Source: Rhodothermia bacterium (GTDB lineage Bacteria; Bacteroidota; Rhodothermia; Rhodothermales; JABDKH01). Taken from it: a stretch of 8,710 nucleotides of DNA. The stretch's first letter is position 1. Each line of letters begins with the position of its first letter. Where the stretch lies: the NCBI GenBank assembly GCA_018679295.1, contig JAHHLP010000072.1, forward strand, positions 1 through 8,710, in the 5' to 3' direction. Both the position numbers and the translations under genes were made by a program. This document shows, in pieces, positions 7,598-8,710 of the stretch. The notes under the pieces were generated by a model that saw only the letters and a program-made list of their open reading frames with translations, did not search any database and was not told where the DNA came from.

Positions 7598-8518
7598 ATG
7601 CAACTCGCCCAAGGCTTTTTTTTGCTCTCCTGCAGCCTCCTCGCCAGCCATCCGGCGTTGGCCCAGGTCGTGGGGCAGGTCGATCGAGGCGACGTCGCCA
7701 TTCACTATCAGGTGTTCGGCGAGGGCTTTCCGGTAGTCCTGCTGAGCGGCGGTCCAGGAGCCTCCAGCACCGCCCTGATGCCTATAGCGAGGAAGCTCGA
7801 TGATGAGTACAAGGTCGTGCTGATTGACCAGCGGGGCACCGGGCTGTCGCAACTAGCTGTGTTGGACAGCACAACAATCACCTTGAAGAACTACGTCGAG
7901 GATGTGGAAGCCGTCAGACGGCATCTTGGCATCGAACGGTGGCTCATCATAGGGCATTCTTGGGGCGGTGGCCTTGCAATGGCCGTCACCGCTGCCCACC
8001 CACGTCACAGTGCCGGGATGGTGCTCATCGGATCGATCGGGATCGACCTGGAGTATCTGGATTACGCCTTCGACAACCTGAACTACTCAGAATCTGACCT
8101 TGCCACCCTGAAGTTCTGGAGTGATCCGGAGCGCAGGGCAGCCGATCCGGAACGGGCTGCATACGAATACTACCGAGCCTTGCTTCCCTCGAGGCTCTAT
8201 CGGTCCACCGACATGCTGCAGATACTGGAGAACCTTGTCGTCGAACAGGACTTCAGTACGATCGCTCCGTTAATGACCAAAGACCTGATTCGCGTTGGAT
8301 ACGACCTTCGACCGGCTTTGAGAGCGTACGAAGGTCCCGTCCTGGTTTTGCAGGGGCGACAGGGATTTCTGGGTGGGCGCACCGCAGAGAAGATCGTCCA
8401 GACTATTCCCAACGCGGAGATCGCGTTCATTGAAAAGTGTGGTCATTTTCCTTTCGTGGAACAGCCAGAAGCTTTCTTCGCAAGCCTAGCCGGGTTTCTT
8501 CAGACCCACTTCAGATAG
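7598..8518 (+). CDS. Secreted alpha/beta hydrolase, proline-iminopeptidase (S33)-like, with Gly at the usual catalytic Asp position
   Basis: A 306-residue protein with a signal peptide (about 1-23, hydrophobic FFLLSCSLLA, cleavage at ALA/Q), so it probably acts in the periplasm or outside the cell. Fold marks: oxyanion-loop SGGPG (50-54), DQRGTGLS (77-84) typical of S33 aminopeptidases and relatives, nucleophile elbow GHSWGG with S121, a helical cap at about 150-235, and CGHFP with H283. The strand that normally ends G-R-x-D reads QGRQGFLGG, with G256 where the acid belongs. D150 or E152, shortly after strand 6, could serve instead, as in hydrolases with a relocated acid; otherwise activity may be lost. 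The substrate is unknown; related proteins cleave N-terminal residues or esters. Oddities: the N-terminus MQLAQG has no basic residue, no clear ribosome binding site precedes ATG 7598, and a run of eight T lies at 7616-7623. The frame has no ATG, GTG or TTG further upstream before a stop at 7496-7498. It is probably its own transcription unit. Confidence 0.9.
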   Translation: MQLAQGFFLLSCSLLASHPALAQVVGQVDRGDVAIHYQVFGEGFPVVLLSGGPGASSTALMPIARKLDDEYKVVLIDQRGTGLSQLAVLDSTTITLKNYVEDVEAVRRHLGIERWLIIGHSWGGGLAMAVTAAHPRHSAGMVLIGSIGIDLEYLDYAFDNLNYSESDLATLKFWSDPERRAADPERAAYEYYRALLPSRLYRSTDMLQILENLVVEQDFSTIAPLMTKDLIRVGYDLRPALRAYEGPVLVLQGRQGFLGGRTAEKIVQTIPNAEIAFIEKCGHFPFVEQPEAFFASLAGFLQTHFR

Positions 8519-8569
8519 CGGACAAAAGTCCTTCGGTGGCAGGGCTACCCTACCGATGTTTTGTCCGCT
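8517..8569. repeat. 11-bp perfect inverted repeat overlapping the hydrolase stop codon
   Basis: AGCGGACAAAA (8517-8527) is the exact reverse complement of TTTTGTCCGCT (8559-8569). The 31-base interior contains a second nested pairing: CGGT/ACCG outside AGGG/CCCT with a CTA loop. The left arm starts inside the TAG stop (8516-8518). It can form a long hairpin in the hydrolase mRNA and probably protects its 3' end or aids termination. It is not a textbook terminator, because no T-run follows the outer stem, though the TTTT (8559-8562) follows the inner hairpin by three to four bases. Confidence 0.6.
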
Positions 8570-8625
8570 CCCTCCTCCGTCATGGTGTAGGTCCCTTCAT
8601 CCGCCGTTGGAAGCCTGGCCCAAAC

Positions 8626-8669
8626 AAAAAATCCTGACCATAATCGCCGTATTCGACGTTATGACAGGA
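8626..8669 (-). terminator. Intrinsic terminator downstream of the tRNA gene
   Basis: On the minus strand, TCCTG (8669-8665) and CATAA (8663-8659) pair with TTATG (8643-8639) and CAGGA (8636-8632). The stem has a 1x2 internal mismatch and a 15-nt loop that can form a further TCG/CGA pairing, and is followed by six T (8631-8626). It starts about ten bases past the tRNA 3' end, as expected for the end of a tRNA transcript. Confidence 0.7.
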
Positions 8670-8678
8670 CTTCAGGGG

Positions 8679-8710
8679 TGGAGCCAAGGGGAGTCGAACC
8701 CCTGACCTCT
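8679..8710 (-). tRNA. 3' part of a tRNA, probably tRNA-Ala (partial; 5' end beyond the window)
   Basis: The minus strand shows a complete T-arm: a 5-bp stem AGGGG/CCCCT (8703-8699 with 8691-8687) around the loop TTCGACT. The acceptor strand TGGCTCC and discriminator A (8679) follow. Before the T-arm is variable-loop AGGTC. U at position 70 fits the G3:U70 identity pair of tRNA-Ala, and A73 also fits Ala; the 5' half and anticodon are not visible. The encoded end reads ACCC, so the terminal CCA is not fully encoded. The gene converges on the hydrolase. Confidence 0.85.

Noticed and set aside
7598..7660. Lipoprotein signal from LLSC at residues 9-12 of the hydrolase
   Set aside because: Leu at -2 is atypical, the Cys falls inside the hydrophobic core, and a good signal peptidase I site (ALA/Q) follows.
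7396..7852. Two overlapping minus-strand frames (7396-7701 and 7547-7852) upstream of and into the hydrolase gene
   Set aside because: Both run antisense across the hydrolase signal peptide and core, and their products look compositionally random.
1..8710. CRISPR array, insertion sequence or integrase
   Set aside because: No evenly spaced direct repeats, no transposase or recombinase motifs, and no terminal inverted repeats flanking a gene were seen.

Overview
The window most likely comes from a Bacteroidota or Rhodothermota-type bacterium (Rhodothermia or a related FCB-group lineage) of moderate GC content. Two features point there. One is a hybrid two-component system (HTCS) that puts sensor, kinase, receiver and AraC regulator in one chain. 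The other is a secreted protein ending in a type IX secretion (T9SS) sorting domain with the QNYPNPFNPTT signature. The exact taxon cannot be read from the sequence.

Layout. Bases 1-99 are the 3' end of an unidentified plus-strand gene, followed by a weak small ORF (123-347). Bases 368-4645 encode a complete HTCS of 1425 residues: signal peptide, 14 propeller blades, Y_Y_Y domain, one membrane helix, histidine kinase, receiver, AraC-type DNA-binding domain. A 158-bp gap follows, carrying two TGCGCA boxes exactly 21 bp apart. Next, 4804-7029 encodes a secreted 741-residue Asp-box (BNR-like) propeller protein with a T9SS sorting domain, closed by a strong intrinsic terminator (7070-7097). Bases 7098-7597 hold no intact gene, only a 45-codon coding-like remnant on the minus strand and a possible promoter. 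Bases 7598-8518 encode a secreted alpha/beta hydrolase of the proline-iminopeptidase type, whose usual catalytic Asp position is Gly. An 11-bp inverted repeat overlaps its stop codon. At the right edge lies the 3' part of a minus-strand tRNA, probably tRNA-Ala, with its own terminator.

How the parts may work together. The HTCS should sense a ligand in the periplasm and control transcription directly. The adjacent surface or secreted protein is the obvious candidate target, and the spaced boxes between the two genes are a candidate operator. Unlike most described HTCS loci, no SusC/SusD pair or glycoside hydrolase is visible here. The hydrolase has its own upstream region and sits behind a strong terminator, so it is probably a separate transcription unit.

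I found no clearly new system. The best leads are the HTCS/T9SS-propeller pair with its candidate operator, the hydrolase lacking its usual acid residue, and signs of sequence turnover between the terminator and the tRNA.
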